From contig CANQQY010000001.1 in assembly GCA_947626105.1 (NCBI GenBank), forward strand, positions 124,001-188,000: a stretch of DNA of 64,000 nt, written 5' to 3'. The translations under genes and the position numbers were made by a program. Positions within the stretch are counted from its first letter, which is position 1; every line of letters starts with the position of its first letter. Positions 63,369 through 64,000 of this stretch are shown piece by piece. The stretch is from an uncultured Clostridia bacterium (GTDB taxonomy: Bacteria; Bacillota; Clostridia; Christensenellales; Borkfalkiaceae). The notes beneath the pieces were generated by a model, which made no database searches, was not told where the DNA came from, and saw only the letters and a program-made list of their open reading frames with translations.

Positions 63369-63443
63369 CACGTCATGTTGAGCTCCGTCGAAACATCACC
63401 TTATTATACTGCGGTGACCCTTCGGCAAGCTCAGGGTGACATA
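63369..63443. repeat. Inverted-repeat element, copy 2
   Basis: CACGTCATGTTGAGCTCCGTC ... CAAGCTCAGGGTGACATA around TTATTATACTG; homologous over its whole length to 30325-30398. Confidence 0.8.
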
Positions 63444-63454
63444 ATCAGGAATCG

Positions 63455-63545
63455 TTGCCCACCCCCTACCCCCTCCTCGGGAGGGGGCAAGACCTGCCCC
63501 CTTTGAAGGGGGCGGGTGGCGCGCAAAGCGCGTCAGGTGGGGGTT
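63455..63545. repeat. GC-rich REP-like units
   Basis: ACCCCCTACCCCCTCCTCGGGAGGGGGC, then GCCCCCTTTGAAGGGGGCGGG and CGCAAAGCGCGTCAGGTGGGGG. The latter two match 30202-30254 in reverse orientation. Confidence 0.7.
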
Positions 63546-63551
63546 CATTCC

Positions 63552-63845
63552 AAATCACGGCGCGTGGCAGGGTCTCCCTGCCTAAGCGATTTGGGCGGCA
63601 GGGACCGCCGCAAAGCACGTCGCGCTGCCAGCACTCCTGTCGCGGCGCAGCTCACAGTGCACCGCACTGTTGAGCAGAATTGCGCCGCTCCACTCAATTT
63701 GTCGAACCCCTTCGACTTCATGTCGTGCAAGGCAAAACAGGGACGGGCGAATTGAAATTACAAGGCACGCACACTAACCCCTCGTTGAATTTGTTTTTGA
63801 GCATGCGCCCCAAGGCGCAGACGAAAAAAGAAATTCAACGAAATA
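63552..63845. repeat. Composite intergenic repeat, copy B
   Basis: Matches copy A at 4800-4990: CACGGCGCG start, CAATTTGTCGAACCCCTTCGACTT, GGGCGAATTGAAATTACAAGGCA, CACTAACCCCTCG, then a large hairpin whose arms (CGTTGAATTTG... / ...GAAATTCAACG) differ in sequence from copy A but pair again. Its hairpin ends 5-8 nt before the araD stop codon, as copy A does at efp. Copy B has ~100 nt of extra sequence in its first half. Confidence 0.75.
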
Positions 63846-63849
63846 AGCC

Positions 63850-64000
63850 TTACTTTTGTCCATAATACGCATTCTTTCCGTGCTTGCGCTGATAGTGCTT
63901 TTCCATCATGAACTGATCCGCGCGGACGACGGTGGGATTGAGTTGTTCGGTAAGATACGCCATTTTGGCGACTTCCTCGATGACCGTGGCGTTATAAACG
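63850..64000 (-). CDS. araD: L-ribulose-5-phosphate 4-epimerase, C-terminal end
   Basis: The last 49 residues of a gene that continues beyond the window. The tail VYNATVIEEVAKMAYLTEQL and KHYQRKHGKNAYYGQK is the characteristic AraD C-terminus, and the neighbour is araA. It converts L-ribulose-5-P to D-xylulose-5-P. It ends in TAA at 63850, directly beside the hairpin of composite repeat B. Confidence 0.9.
   Translation of the reverse strand, partial: VYNATVIEEVAKMAYLTEQLNPTVVRADQFMMEKHYQRKHGKNAYYGQK

Larger units (their letters stand above)
63204..63849. other. Repeat-filled gap between araD and araA
   Basis: About 646 nt with no gene: the araA leader (to about 63290), a REP-like block (63301-63368), the second 74-bp inverted repeat (63369-63443), further GC-rich units (63455-63545) and the second composite element (63552-63845). 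Confidence 0.8.

Noticed and set aside
63690-63720. tRNA T-arm-like motif GGTTCGAC in the composite repeat (also at about 4848)
   Set aside because: Only the GTCGAACCCCTTCGAC hairpin is present; there is no acceptor stem, anticodon arm or CCA context, so not a tRNA gene.

Overview
The window reads as chromosomal DNA of a Gram-positive anaerobe of the Bacillota (Clostridia side), probably an uncultured gut lineage. The evidence is the nrdR-ispG-[polC position]-rimP-nusA-rnpM-ylxQ-infB-rbfA-nrnA-truB-ribF gene order, an N-terminally anchored giant surface protein, RNase Y, YitT, and AraA/AraD plus GH36 sugar genes. A closer taxon (for example Christensenellales) is only a guess. Almost every gene lies on the minus strand. 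No rRNA, tRNA, IS element, prophage or CRISPR array was recognised.

Layout by coordinate. 1-4696: aroE (cut by the window edge), aroB, aroC, a patatin-like lipase, a PhnP-like metallo-hydrolase and dtd, mostly overlapping by 4 nt and so translationally coupled. 4998-6636: efp and an M24 peptidase. 6736-15352: the rimP-nusA-infB operon, running through nrnA, truB and ribF to an endonuclease-IV-like TIM barrel. 15522-18827: a PolC-derived protein that has kept only the OB and exonuclease parts, then ispG, nrdR and a small lipoprotein. 18859-24272: YitT, a Cys/Asn-rich repeat protein, a plus-strand YiiX-like hydrolase, an aldo/keto reductase and rny. 24734-30046: tsaD, prfB and secA. 30619-50170: one giant repeat protein. 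50481-57825: a DeoC-like protein without the catalytic lysine motif, a small membrane protein, rsfS, a NadD-YqeK fusion, an unknown membrane protein, nnr, birA, recX and a membrane-anchored ComEC-like metallo-hydrolase. 57965-64000: a 114-aa protein, a UAP/UGP-type nucleotidyltransferase, a GH36 alpha-galactosidase, araA and the end of araD.

The most striking object is the 19.5-kb giant gene. About 14 fibre-like repeats follow an N-terminal membrane anchor, then about 14 GLUG-type modules and a C-terminal beta-helix. The frame is broken inside one module by a run of nine G. One base fewer would join the two frames into a single protein of 6,516 residues. A second run of eight G sits at the same module position in frame. 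This looks like a contingency (phase-variation) locus, although a homopolymer sequencing or assembly error cannot be excluded from the sequence alone.

Other themes are promoters that place transcription start on the initiator ATG (leaderless mRNAs), a recurrent -35 hexamer TTGCAA, and composite intergenic repeats whose hairpin arms differ in sequence between copies while pairing is kept.
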